Positions 7,051 through 16,391 of a stretch of DNA of 64,000 nucleotides are shown in pieces; position 1 is the first letter of the stretch, and each line of letters begins with the position of its first letter. The translations under genes and the position numbers were made by a program. Origin of the DNA: Bordetella petrii (GTDB lineage Bacteria; Pseudomonadota; Gammaproteobacteria; Burkholderiales; Burkholderiaceae_B); NCBI RefSeq assembly GCF_017356245.1, contig NZ_JAFMZZ010000001.1, forward strand, positions 2,901,943-2,965,942, in the 5' to 3' direction. The notes beneath the pieces were generated by a model. That model was not told where the DNA came from and made no database searches. It saw nothing but the letters and a program-made list of their open reading frames with translations.

Positions 7051-9468
7051 TCAAGTGCGCTGGCGCGCGCCGTGGGCGCTGGCCAGCGCCTGGTTGATAC
7101 GGGCCAGGCAGTCGGCGACGCGGGCTTCATCCAGCGTGACCTCAGTGTCCTGTAGCCAGAAACGGAACGCAAGGCTTTTTTCGGTGACGGGCCGGCCGTC
7201 CTGCGGGCGGTCGCGCCATACGTCGAACAGGCGGGCATCCTGCACCACCGCCAGCTGCGGATCGGCCGCGATGGTGGCGGCCACCGTATCCAGCATGGCC
7301 TGGGCGCTGACGGGCAGGTCGACCCACAGCGCCAGGTCGCGCACCACCACCGGCTGGCGCGACAGCTCGCTGACCTGCGGCAGGCGGCCTTGCGACAGGG
7401 CCTGGACGTCGATTTCGAACACCACGGGCGCATGCGGCAGGTCGGCCTGCTGCGCCCAGCGCGGATGCAGTTCGCCGATCCAGCCCGCCGGCTGCCCGTC
7501 GAGGTCGATGCGCGCGCTGCGGCCCGGGTGCAGCGCGGGGTGCGCGGCGGGCTCGAAGCGCAGCTGGGCCGCGCGCGCGCCGAACAGCGCCTGCACGTCC
7601 ATCTTGACGTCGTAGAAGTCCACCTGCCGGGTCGGCACGCCCCACTGCTCTTCGACCGCCGGGCCCCAGGCCGCGCCGGCCAGGCGCAGCGGCTGGCGCA
7701 CGCCGGCGACTTCGAGCGGGCCGTCCTGATGTGCGGCGTCGCGCAGGAACACGCGCCCCAGCTCGAAGACGCGTACGCGCGTCTGCTTGCGGTTGGCGTT
7801 GTAGCGGATGTTGGCCACCAGGCCGGCGATCAGGCTGGAACGCATCACCGACAGATGGCTGGCGATGGGGTTCAGCAGGCGCACGGGGTTGTCGTTGCCG
7901 GCGTAATCGCGTTCCCAGTCGGACTCGACGAAGCTGTAGTTGACGACCTCTTGGTAGTCCTGCCCGGCGGCCAGGCGGCGCAGCGCGTGCGGGCCGCGCC
8001 GCTGCTCGGGCTGCGAGAACATCTGCGCGCGCGCCAGCGGCGGCACGTCGGGCAGGCGCTCGAAACCGTGGATGCGCGCGACTTCTTCGATCAGGTCTTC
8101 TTCCAAAGACAGGTCGAAGCGGTACGACGGCGGCTCGACGATGAAATCGTCGCCCTGCACCTGGAACGGCAGGCCCAGGCGGGTGAAGATCTGCGCCACT
8201 TCGGCCTGCGGCACGGGCACGCCCAGCACGCGGTGGCAGCGCGACAGGCGCATGCGCACCGGCTCGCGGCTCGGCAGGTTGACGGCCTGGTCGTCGATCG
8301 GGCCGGCCTGGCCGCCGCAGATATCGATGATCAGGCGCGAGATGAATTCCAGGTGCTCGGGGATGCTGGCGTAGTCGACGCCGCGCTCGAAGCGGTGGCT
8401 GGCCTCGGAACTGAACTTGTAGCGCCGCGCGCGGCCGGCAATGGCCTCGGGCCACCAGAAAGCGGCCTCGACATAGATATTGGCGGTATCCAGCGTGACG
8501 GCGGTGGCTTCGCCGCCCATGATGCCGGCCAGGCTTTCGACCTGCTCGCCCGCCACCACCACGCCCACCTTGCTGTTGAGCTCGACGGTCTGGCCGTTGA
8601 GCAGCTCGAGGGTTTCGCCGTCGCGCGCCCAGCGCACTTCGATGCCGCCGCGGATCTTGTCGAGGTCGAACACGTGGGAAGGACGGCCCAGCTCCAGCAT
8701 GACGTAGTTGGAAATGTCGACCAGCGCCGACACCGAACGCTGGCCGGCGCGTTCCAGGCGCGCCTTCATCCAGGCCGGCGTGGCCGCGCGCGCATTGACG
8801 CCGCGGATGACGCGGCCGGCGAAGCGGCCGCACAGCTCGGGCGCCTGGATGGCGACCGGAACGCGGTCGTCCAGGGTGACGGGCACCGCCTTCGCGGTGG
8901 GCACCGACAGCGGCGCGCCGGTCAGGGCCGCGACTTCGCGCGCCACGCCCAGGATGGACAGGCAGTCGGCGCGATTGGGCGTGAGCTTCAGGGTGAACAG
9001 CGTGTCGTCGAGGTCGAGCGCCTCGCGCAGCGACTGGCCGGGCGCCAGCGTGCCGGGCAATTCGAGCAGGCCGGCGTGGTCTTGCGACAGGCCCAGCTCG
9101 CGCGCCGAGCACAGCATGCCGGCCGACTGCACGCCGCGCATCTTGGCCACGCCGATCTTCATGCCGCCAGGCAGTTCGGCGCCCACGCGCGCCAGCGGCA
9201 CCGTCAGGCCCTGCGCCGCGTTGGGCGCGCCGCACACGATCTGCAGGGGCTGGCCCGAGCCGTCGTCGACCTGGCAGACGCGCAGCTTGTCGGCGTCGGG
9301 ATGCGGGGCGATGGCGGTGATGCGCGCCACCACCACGCCGGTGAACGGCGGCGCCACCGGCGCGGTTTCTTCGACTTCCAGGCCGGCCATGGTAAGCCGG
9401 TGCGCCAGTTCGTCGGTTGCGATCGCGGGATTGACCAGGGCGCGCAGCCAGGATTCGGGAAATTGCAT
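7051..9468 (-). CDS. pheT: Phenylalanine-tRNA ligase beta subunit
   Basis: The 805-residue beta subunit of the alpha2-beta2 enzyme that charges tRNA-Phe. The N-terminal tRNA-binding OB domain is at about 39-150 ([24 protein letters not shown]), followed by the B3/B4 editing domain, the B5 domain, a catalytic-like core and the C-terminal FDX-ACB anticodon-binding domain (from about 710, [15 protein letters not shown]). The length is normal for the family. It is 13 bases downstream of pheS and runs into ihfA. Confidence 0.97.
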   Translation of the reverse strand: MQFPESWLRALVNPAIATDELAHRLTMAGLEVEETAPVAPPFTGVVVARITAIAPHPDADKLRVCQVDDGSGQPLQIVCGAPNAAQGLTVPLARVGAELPGGMKIGVAKMRGVQSAGMLCSARELGLSQDHAGLLELPGTLAPGQSLREALDLDDTLFTLKLTPNRADCLSILGVAREVAALTGAPLSVPTAKAVPVTLDDRVPVAIQAPELCGRFAGRVIRGVNARAATPAWMKARLERAGQRSVSALVDISNYVMLELGRPSHVFDLDKIRGGIEVRWARDGETLELLNGQTVELNSKVGVVVAGEQVESLAGIMGGEATAVTLDTANIYVEAAFWWPEAIAGRARRYKFSSEASHRFERGVDYASIPEHLEFISRLIIDICGGQAGPIDDQAVNLPSREPVRMRLSRCHRVLGVPVPQAEVAQIFTRLGLPFQVQGDDFIVEPPSYRFDLSLEEDLIEEVARIHGFERLPDVPPLARAQMFSQPEQRRGPHALRRLAAGQDYQEVVNYSFVESDWERDYAGNDNPVRLLNPIASHLSVMRSSLIAGLVANIRYNANRKQTRVRVFELGRVFLRDAAHQDGPLEVAGVRQPLRLAGAAWGPAVEEQWGVPTRQVDFYDVKMDVQALFGARAAQLRFEPAAHPALHPGRSARIDLDGQPAGWIGELHPRWAQQADLPHAPVVFEIDVQALSQGRLPQVSELSRQPVVVRDLALWVDLPVSAQAMLDTVAATIAADPQLAVVQDARLFDVWRDRPQDGRPVTEKSLAFRFWLQDTEVTLDEARVADCLARINQALASAHGARQRT

Positions 9469-9481
9469 GATCAGCCGTCGG

Positions 9482-10504
9482 TTATTCGTTGAACTGGCGC
9501 AGGAAGCGCAGGTCGCCTTCGTAGAACTGGCGCAGGTCGTCGACGCCGTAGCGCAGCATGGTCAGGCGCTCGAGGCCGGAGCCGAACGCGAAGCCGATGT
9601 AGCGCTCGGGGTCGAGGCCGAAGTTGCGCACCACTTGCGGGTGCACCTGGCCCGAGCCCGAGATTTCCAGCCAGCGGCCGCGGTTGGGGCCGGACGTGAA
9701 CATCATGTCGATTTCGGCCGACGGCTCGGTGAACGGGAAGAACGACGGGCGGAAGCGCACGACCAGGTCGTCGCTTTCGAAAAAGCGGCGCAGGAAGTCG
9801 GTATAGACGCCCTTCAGGTCGGCGAACGAGATGTCTTCGGCGATCCACAGCCCTTCGACCTGGTGGAACATGGGCGAATGGGTGGCGTCGCTGTCGACGC
9901 GGTAGGTGCGGCCCGGCGCGATGACCTTGATGGGCGGCTGGTGCATGCGCGCGTAGCGCACCTGCATGGGGCTGGTGTGCGTGCGCAGCAGCAGCGGCAG
10001 GCCGTCGCCGTCTTGCAGGTCGACGTAGAAAGTGTCTTGCATGGACCGCGCCGGGTGGTCCAGCGGATTGTTCAGCGCGGTGAAGTTGGTCCAGTCGTCT
10101 TCGATTTCGGGGCCGTCGGCCACGTCGAACCCGATGGAGCGGAAGATTTCCTCGACGCGTTCCCAGCTGCGCGCGATGGGATGGATGCCCGCCGGCGCGC
10201 GGCCGCGGCCGGGCAAGGTGACGTCGATGGTTTCGGCGGCCAGGCGGGCGTCGAGCTCGGCCTGGGCCAGTTGCGCGCGGCGCTGGTTCAGCAGCGCTTC
10301 GATCTGCTGCTTGGCCTGGTTGATGCGCGCGCCCATTTCGCGCTTCTGGTCGGGGTCGAGCTTGGCCAGCCCCTTGAGCAGCAGGGTCAGCGCGCCCTCT
10401 TTGCCCAGGAAGCGCGCCTTGGCGTTTTCCAGGGCAACGGCATCGGGCGCCGCGGCGAAGCGTTCTTGGGCCTGGGAAACCAGGTCGTCTGCCAATAGAT
10501 TCAT
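9482..10504 (-). CDS. pheS: Phenylalanine-tRNA ligase alpha subunit
   Basis: Catalytic subunit of 340 residues. A coiled-coil N-terminus (about 1-100) binds tRNA. Class II aminoacyl-tRNA synthetase motif 2 is seen at [14 protein letters not shown] and motif 3 at [18 protein letters not shown]. It follows rplT after 119 bases that hold two competing hairpins, which could attenuate transcription, and is followed closely by pheT. Confidence 0.97.
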   Translation of the reverse strand: MNLLADDLVSQAQERFAAAPDAVALENAKARFLGKEGALTLLLKGLAKLDPDQKREMGARINQAKQQIEALLNQRRAQLAQAELDARLAAETIDVTLPGRGRAPAGIHPIARSWERVEEIFRSIGFDVADGPEIEDDWTNFTALNNPLDHPARSMQDTFYVDLQDGDGLPLLLRTHTSPMQVRYARMHQPPIKVIAPGRTYRVDSDATHSPMFHQVEGLWIAEDISFADLKGVYTDFLRRFFESDDLVVRFRPSFFPFTEPSAEIDMMFTSGPNRGRWLEISGSGQVHPQVVRNFGLDPERYIGFAFGSGLERLTMLRYGVDDLRQFYEGDLRFLRQFNE

Positions 10505-10519
10505 GGAATCTCACAACCT

Positions 10520-10597
10520 AAAAACAATGCCCCGTCGCGTTCTGCCTGGGGGCGGACCCTACGCCAAAACGCAAACGGGGCCTACAGCCCCGTTTGC
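10520..10597 (-). promoter_or_regulatory. Candidate attenuator between rplT and pheS
   Basis: On the transcribed strand an 11-bp perfect stem (10571-10581 with 10587-10597, loop 5) is followed by GTTTTGG. Its second arm, GCCCCGT, could instead pair with ACGGGGC at 10529-10535, which precedes ATTGTTTTT. Two mutually exclusive hairpins before pheS resemble an attenuator. I found no clear leader peptide rich in Phe codons. Confidence 0.45.
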
Positions 10598-10623
10598 AGC
10601 GATGCGCGATGCGACCGGCGCGA

Positions 10624-10983
10624 TCAGGCGGACAATGCCGCCTTGGCCTGCTGCACGATGGCGGCAAAGCCGGCCTTGTCGCGCACGGCCAGGTCGGCCA
10701 GCACCTTGCGGTCGAGGTCGATCGAGGCCTTCTTCAGGCCGGCGATGAACACGCTGTAGCTCAGGCCCTGCTCGCGCACGGCGGCGTTGATGCGGGTGAT
10801 CCACAGAGCGCGGAAGGTGCGCTTCTTGTTGCGGCGGTCGCGGTAGGCGTATTGCCCGGCGCGCATGACCGCCTGCTTGGCGATGCGGAATACGTTGCCG
10901 CGGCGGCCACGGTAACCCTTGGCGGCGGCGATGACTTTCTTATGACGAGCACGGGCGGTAACGCCGCGTTTGACGCGAGGCAT
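10624..10983 (-). CDS. rplT: 50S ribosomal protein L20
   Basis: A 119-residue basic protein that binds 23S rRNA early in large-subunit assembly. It begins [62 protein letters not shown], the standard L20 sequence. In E. coli L20 also represses the translation of its own operon. It lies 15 bases after rpmI, with GGAG just before its ATG. Confidence 0.98.
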   Translation of the reverse strand: MPRVKRGVTARARHKKVIAAAKGYRGRRGNVFRIAKQAVMRAGQYAYRDRRNKKRTFRALWITRINAAVREQGLSYSVFIAGLKKASIDLDRKVLADLAVRDKAGFAAIVQQAKAALSA

Positions 10984-10998
10984 AGTGGATCTCCTTTA

Positions 10999-11196
10999 TC
11001 AAGCGAAAGGCATCATGGCCTTGACAGAGGCCACGTTGGTTTCATGAACCGCCGCCGAACCGCGCAGCTGGCGCTTGTTCTTGGTGGTTTTCTTGGTCAG
11101 GATGTGGCGCTTGAAAGCCTGGCCACGCTTGATGGATCCGCTGCCGCGAACCTGAAAGCGCTTCGACGCGCTTTTCTTGGTTTTCATCTTGGGCAT
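10999..11196 (-). CDS. rpmI: 50S ribosomal protein L35
   Basis: A 65-residue ribosomal protein beginning [36 protein letters not shown], diagnostic for L35. The start at 11196 gives the conserved N-terminus. It is the first gene of the block; the usual upstream neighbour infC is absent, and comM lies upstream instead, so transcription must begin in the gap before it (see the promoter at 11346-11375). Confidence 0.98.
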   Translation of the reverse strand: MPKMKTKKSASKRFQVRGSGSIKRGQAFKRHILTKKTTKNKRQLRGSAAVHETNVASVKAMMPFA

Positions 11197-11345
11197 GATG
11201 ATTCCTAGATTTGATTGAATTACATGAACCACAGGTGCTTGGCCGCCAAAGTGCCTGGGGCGTGCCCGGGCAAGGCTTCGAGGCAAGGCTTGATATACCT
11301 GGATCCACTTCTGGTTTTTTCCTGGCGAACCGGGAAAAGCCCTTG

Positions 11346-11375
11346 ATTATATGGTGATTTCGGGGTTTTTGTCGA
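11346..11375 (-). promoter_or_regulatory. Promoter for rpmI-rplT-pheS-pheT-ihfA
   Basis: On the minus strand TCGACA (11370-11375) and a consensus TATAAT (11346-11351) are separated by 18 bases and face rpmI. This leaves a leader of about 140 bases, which could carry L20-dependent control. Confidence 0.7.
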
Positions 11376-11394
11376 ATCGGGCGCCAGGCCCGGT

Positions 11395-12921
11395 TCAGCG
11401 CAGCGTGCAGCGGTACTGCAGGGCCTCGGCCACATGGCGGGCCTGGATGGCCTCGCGCCCGTCCAGGTCGGCCACGGTGCGCGCCACCCGCAGGGCCCGG
11501 TGGGTGGCGCGGGCCGAGCCGTGCAGCCGCCGCATGGCCTGCTGCAGCAGCGCCCGGCCATCGGCGTCGAGGGCGCAGCAGGCGTCGATGGCGGGCCCCT
11601 GCAGCCCGGCGTTCGGGCCGCCCTGGCGCTGCTGCTGGCGCTCGCGGCAGCGGGCCACGCGGGCGCGCACCGCCTCGGACGGTTCGCCGGGCGGGGCGTC
11701 CAGCCAGTCCGGCGCCGCGGCCGGCAGCTCGATCGCCAGGTCCAGGCGGTCGAGCAGCGGCCCCGACACCTTGCCCACGTAGCGCGCCACCTGCTCGGGC
11801 GTGCAGGTGCAGGGGCGCGCCGGATGCCCGCGCCAGCCGCAGGGGCACGGATTCATGGCCGCCACCAGTTGGAACCGCGCCGGATACTGCACGGTATGGC
11901 GGGCCCGGGCAATGGCCACCCTGCCCGTTTCCAGGGGTTCGCGCAGCGATTCCAGGGCGCGCCGGTCGAATTCGGGCAACTCGTCCAGGAACAGGACGCC
12001 GTGGTGCGCCAGGCTGACCTCGCCCGGCCGCGGGCGGGCCCCGCCGCCGATCAGCGCCGCCGCCGAGGCCCCATGGTGCGGCGCGCGGAACGGCGGCTGG
12101 CCCTGCAGGGCCGAGGCCGCGCCGGCGGGCACGGCCAGCCCGGCCAGCGCCGCGGCCTCGAGCGCCTGAGTGCGCGACAAGGGCGGCAGCAGCCCCGGCA
12201 GGCGCTGGGCCAGCATGCTCTTGCCGGCGCCGGGCGGCCCCACCATGAGCAGGCTGTGCGCGCCGGCCGCCGCCACTTCGAGCGCGCGGCGCGCCATCGG
12301 CTGGCCGCGCACGTCCGACAGGCACGGCGGCGTGGCCGCGGACGGCCATGCACCGGGCTCGGCACGGGCCAGCGGCGCGCTGCCGGCCAGGTGCGCGGCC
12401 ACCTCGGCCAGCGTGCCAGCGGCCAGCACCCGCAGGCCGGGCACCCAGGCGGCCACGGCCGCGCTGCCGGCCGGCAGCACCAGGGCGGCATCAGGCTGCT
12501 CGCGCGCGACCGCCAGCGCCAGGGCCAGCGGCGCGCCCACCGGCACCAGGGCGCCGGTCAGGGAAAGCTCGCCGGCCAGCACCAGGTCTTGCAGCCCGGC
12601 CGGCGCGGCGTCGCCGCCGGGTCCGGGCACGGCCACCTGGCCCGAAGCCAGCAGCACGCCCAGCGCGATGGGCAGGTCGAAACGCGCCGAGGCTTTCGGC
12701 AGGTCGGCCGGCGACAGGTTCACGGTAATGCGGCCGTTGGGAAATTCGAAGCCGCTGTTGAGAATGGCCGCCCTCACCCGTTCGCGGCTTTCACGCACCT
12801 CGGTGTCGGGCAGGCCCACCACCGTAAAGGCGGGCAGCCCCGGCCCCAGGTGCGTTTCGACGCGCACGGCGGGCGCCTCCGCGCCCGACAGGGCGCGGCT
12901 GGCAAGAATGGCGAGAGTCAT
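11395..12921 (-). CDS. comM: ComM/YifB-type AAA+ ATPase (Mg-chelatase-like)
   Basis: A 508-residue hexameric helicase family protein; ComM promotes branch migration during natural transformation in Vibrio and Haemophilus. The N-terminal ChlI/Lon-protease-like fold occupies about 1-170, then come Walker A GPPGAGKSML near 220 and Walker B VLFLDELPEF. A Cys-rich stretch MNPCPCGWRGHPARPCTC probably binds zinc, and a C-terminal Mg-chelatase lid domain follows. It is the second gene from the ubiK end, on the same strand. No other competence gene is in the window, so a transformation role here is inferred from the family. Confidence 0.9.
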   Translation of the reverse strand: MTLAILASRALSGAEAPAVRVETHLGPGLPAFTVVGLPDTEVRESRERVRAAILNSGFEFPNGRITVNLSPADLPKASARFDLPIALGVLLASGQVAVPGPGGDAAPAGLQDLVLAGELSLTGALVPVGAPLALALAVAREQPDAALVLPAGSAAVAAWVPGLRVLAAGTLAEVAAHLAGSAPLARAEPGAWPSAATPPCLSDVRGQPMARRALEVAAAGAHSLLMVGPPGAGKSMLAQRLPGLLPPLSRTQALEAAALAGLAVPAGAASALQGQPPFRAPHHGASAAALIGGGARPRPGEVSLAHHGVLFLDELPEFDRRALESLREPLETGRVAIARARHTVQYPARFQLVAAMNPCPCGWRGHPARPCTCTPEQVARYVGKVSGPLLDRLDLAIELPAAAPDWLDAPPGEPSEAVRARVARCRERQQQRQGGPNAGLQGPAIDACCALDADGRALLQQAMRRLHGSARATHRALRVARTVADLDGREAIQARHVAEALQYRCTLR

Positions 12922-13024
12922 GGCGGCCCCGAAGATGGATCAGCCGCCAGTATGCGTGCAGCCGGCGCGCGCCGATGGCGCCGGTGCGACGGGAATGTCG
13001 CGCCGCGCGGGCGCGGGCGCCCTG

Positions 13025-13279
13025 CTACGGCCTGGTTTCCAGCGCGGCCACGCGGGCCTCGAGCTGGCGCACCTGCGCATCGAGCTGGTCGACCCGCTCG
13101 CGCGCCCGCGCCAGCAAATCGGCCTGCACGTCGAATTCTTCGCGCGTGATCAGATCCATTTTCGTGAAAGCCTGGCCCATCATGGCCTTCACGTTGCGTT
13201 CCAGGTCGGCCGCGGGGCTGCGGGCGATGAGGTCGGACAGGTTCTTCTGGAAATCTTCAATCCATTGCGTGCGGTTCAT
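13025..13279 (-). CDS. ubiK: Ubiquinone biosynthesis accessory factor UbiK (BMFP family)
   Basis: A small 84-residue protein. In E. coli UbiK binds UbiJ and helps the lipid steps of ubiquinone synthesis. The N-terminal half is amphipathic (MNRTQWIEDFQKNLSDLI), and the C-terminal half is a predicted coiled coil (ADLLARARERVDQLDAQVRQLEARVAALE), the shape typical of the family. The ATG at 13279 has GAGG upstream. It is divergent from glnK and co-directional with comM, 103 bases away. Confidence 0.85.
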   Translation of the reverse strand: MNRTQWIEDFQKNLSDLIARSPAADLERNVKAMMGQAFTKMDLITREEFDVQADLLARARERVDQLDAQVRQLEARVAALETRP

Positions 13280-13328
13280 GACATCCTCGCATTCGTGTTC
13301 GCTGATGCCCACAGTGTAGACCTGAACA

Positions 13329-13425
13329 GCAAAAAAGCCCCCCACGCTGCGCTGCGCTTGCTGCCCCCCAAGGGGGCGCTTTTTGCCTTGGGGCGGCCCG
13401 GCGGCAAAAAAAATGGGCGGGCCGC
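13329..13425. repeat. GC-rich intergenic repeat next to ubiK
   Basis: The block reads AAAAAAGCCCCCCACGCTGC, continues with GCCCCC-CAA-GGGGGC and CGCTTTTTG, then GGGCGGCCCGGCGG before an A-run. Similar blocks (AAGCCCCC-ACGCTGCGCT) are, from memory, common between genes in Burkholderiales. It can fold as a hairpin with T-runs and may act as a terminator. Confidence 0.5.
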
Positions 13426-13499
13426 ACGCGGCACCGCCTCAAAGCACAGGAGAAAACCGAATCGCCACCTGGCGACTCCCAGAAGCAATCGCACCCTGA

Positions 13500-14321
<822 letters not shown>

Positions 14322-14358
14322 CGACAACGATAAAGAAAGATGCATTGGAGCCTGAAAA

Positions 14359-15597
14359 ATGGATAAAGCGGATATCTCCTGGTTGCTTGTTTCCACCCTG
14401 CTGGTGCTGATGATGGCGGTGCCGGGCCTGGCGCTGTTCTACGGCGGCCTGGTGCGCAGCAAGAATGTGCTGTCGGTGCTGATGCAGGTGCTGTGCACCT
14501 TCGCGCTGGGGCTGGTGCTGTGGTTCGCATACGGCTACTCGCTGGCGTTTACCGAAGGCAACGCCTTCTTCGGCGGCTTGTCGCGCGCCTTCTTCGCGGG
14601 CATGTTCACGCCGGCCGACGGCGCCTACGCGATGTCGGGGTCGCTGACTGAAATACTGTTCGCGTCATTCCAGGCCACCTTCGCGGGCATCACCTGCGCG
14701 CTGATCGTGGGCAGCTTCGCCGAGCGCGCGCGCTTTTCGGCGGTGCTGGTGTTCACGGTGATCTGGTTCACGTTCGCCTACATTCCCATCGCCCACATGG
14801 TGTGGTTCGCCTCGCAGACCGCGCCCGGCCTGCTCAATGCCCGCGGCGCCCTGGACTTCGCCGGCGGCACCGTGGTGCACATCAACGCCGGCGTGGCCGG
14901 CCTGGTGGGCGCCTATGTGGTGGGCAAGCGGGTGGGCTACGGCCGCGAAGCCATGCAGCCGCACAACCTGCCCATGACCTTCATCGGCGCGGCGCTGCTG
15001 TGGGTGGGCTGGTTCGGCTTCAACGCGGGCTCGGCCCTGGCCGCCAACCAGGGCGCGACCCTGGCCTTCTTCAATACCATGATCGCCACCGCCGCCGCCG
15101 TGCTGGCCTGGCTGTTCACCGAATGGGCGCTGAAAGGCAAGCCGTCGATGCTGGGCGCCGCGTCGGGCGCCATTGCCGGCCTGGTCGGCATCACCCCGGC
15201 CGCCGGCCTGGTGGGCCCTGGCGGCGCGCTGGTCATCGGCATCGCGGCCGGCATCGTGTGCGTCTGGGGCGTCAACGGCCTGAAGCGCCTGCTGCGCGCC
15301 GACGACGCGCTGGATGTGTTCGGCGTGCACGGCGTGGGCGGCATCATCGGCGCCCTGCTGACCGGCGTGTTCAACGCCCAGGCGCTGGGCGGGCCGGGCC
15401 TGGCCAACGCCGCAGATATCCTGGGCCAGGTGTGGGTGCAGCTCGAAGGCGTGCTGCTGACCATCGTGTGGTCGGGCGTGGTGGCCTGGGTGGCCTACAA
15501 AATCGCCAACGCCCTGTGCGGCCTGCGCGTGCCCGAAGACCAGGAACGCGAAGGACTGGACGTGACCAGCCACGGCGAATCGGCCTACCACAGCTGA
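14359..15597 (+). CDS. amtB: Ammonium transporter
   Basis: A 412-residue Amt/Rh-family channel with about 11 membrane helices. It shows PGLALFYGGLVRSKNVLS in the first helices and the two pore histidines in GGTVVHINAGVAGLVG and DVFGVHGVGGIIG. The N-terminus MDKADISWLLVSTLLVLMMAVPG runs directly into the first helix, so the cleaved leader of E. coli AmtB seems to be missing. It follows glnK after 37 bases, with the P-II protein as its regulator, and ends at a repeat-derived terminator. Confidence 0.95.
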   Translation: MDKADISWLLVSTLLVLMMAVPGLALFYGGLVRSKNVLSVLMQVLCTFALGLVLWFAYGYSLAFTEGNAFFGGLSRAFFAGMFTPADGAYAMSGSLTEILFASFQATFAGITCALIVGSFAERARFSAVLVFTVIWFTFAYIPIAHMVWFASQTAPGLLNARGALDFAGGTVVHINAGVAGLVGAYVVGKRVGYGREAMQPHNLPMTFIGAALLWVGWFGFNAGSALAANQGATLAFFNTMIATAAAVLAWLFTEWALKGKPSMLGAASGAIAGLVGITPAAGLVGPGGALVIGIAAGIVCVWGVNGLKRLLRADDALDVFGVHGVGGIIGALLTGVFNAQALGGPGLANAADILGQVWVQLEGVLLTIVWSGVVAWVAYKIANALCGLRVPEDQEREGLDVTSHGESAYHS

Positions 15598-15618
15598 TCA
15601 CGGGTTCCGGCTGTTCCA

Positions 15619-15655
15619 GGTGTCTGACTCCCGCGGGTGTCAGACACCTTTTTTT
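15619..15655 (+). terminator. amtB terminator made by a GTGTCTGAC repeat
   Basis: GGTGTCTGAC (15619-15628) and GTCAGACACC (15639-15648) form a 10-bp stem followed by seven T. The arms match the cluster at 5088-5178. The TGA stop of tetR on the other strand (15640-15642) lies inside the right arm. Confidence 0.8.
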
Positions 15656-16296
15656 GCGCCGGGCATTTTCTTTCCGCCGGGGCGCGGGCGCACGCTGGCG
15701 TCGATCAGCCGGCCCGCTGCCTCGGACAGATGGCGCGCCGGGCCGCCCCGGCCGAACAGCTGGCTGGACACGAAGGCGCCTTCCAGCAGCAACAGCAGGC
15801 CGTCGGCCAGCATGTCGGCATCGTCGGCGCCCATGGCGCGCGCCAGTTCCACCATGCGTGCGCGCAGTTGCGCCTTGTGCGCCACCGCCACCAGGCGGGC
15901 CGGATGGTCGGGCTCGGGATACTCGACCGCGGCGTTGGTCAGCCCGCAGCCGCGGTAGCCGCCGCTGCCGGCGGCGCGCCGGGCCAGGCCGTCGAAATAC
16001 ACCATCAGCGCGGCGCGCGGATCGTCGGGATGCTGCTGCCCGCCGGCCTCGAACTTGCCCCAGAACTCGGCCTCATAGTCGCGCAGATACGACGCGGCCA
16101 GCTCGTCTTTGGACGAGAAGCTGCGATACAGGCTGGGTTTGGTCACGCCGGCCTCGGCCACCAGCGCGTCGACGCCCACGGCCCGGATGCCGTCCTGGTA
16201 GAACATGCGGCGGGCGGTTTCGCGGATGCGGTCGGCGGCCGGTTTGGGCGGCACGGCCGGCTGAGCGGCAACGGGGGAAACAGTCTTGCGGGCCAT
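15640..16296 (-). CDS. TetR-family transcriptional regulator
   Basis: A 218-residue repressor. The N-terminal TetR helix-turn-helix spans about 22-70 (ADRIRETARRMFYQDGIRAVGVDALVAEAGVTKPSLYRSFSSKDEL). The rest is the variable ligand-binding and dimer domain. It is divergent from an MFS transporter, and a perfect inverted repeat between them is very probably its operator. The last codons and the stop lie in the repeat that terminates amtB, so the C-terminal tail (GGKKMPGAKKGV) is partly repeat-derived. The ligand is unknown. Confidence 0.88.
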   Translation of the reverse strand: MARKTVSPVAAQPAVPPKPAADRIRETARRMFYQDGIRAVGVDALVAEAGVTKPSLYRSFSSKDELAASYLRDYEAEFWGKFEAGGQQHPDDPRAALMVYFDGLARRAAGSGGYRGCGLTNAAVEYPEPDHPARLVAVAHKAQLRARMVELARAMGADDADMLADGLLLLLEGAFVSSQLFGRGGPARHLSEAAGRLIDASVRPRPGGKKMPGAKKGV

Positions 16297-16335
16297 GGCG
16301 GTACTCCTGACATCGAATCAAAATTTCACTTGACG

Positions 16336-16391
16336 ATGTTACTGACCGGTACGTAGCATACGAGTTCCTTTTACGTACCGGTCAGTAACAT
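16336..16391. promoter_or_regulatory. Perfect 20-bp inverted repeat between tetR and the MFS gene
   Basis: Arms at 16336-16355 and 16372-16391 are exact reverse complements and each contains ACCGGT. The spacer is 16 bases. TTGACG (16330-16335) with TAGCAT (16354-16359) gives a rightward promoter with 18-base spacing inside the repeat. The right arm reaches into the ATG of the MFS gene. The best reading is two TetR sites controlling both genes. Confidence 0.8.
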
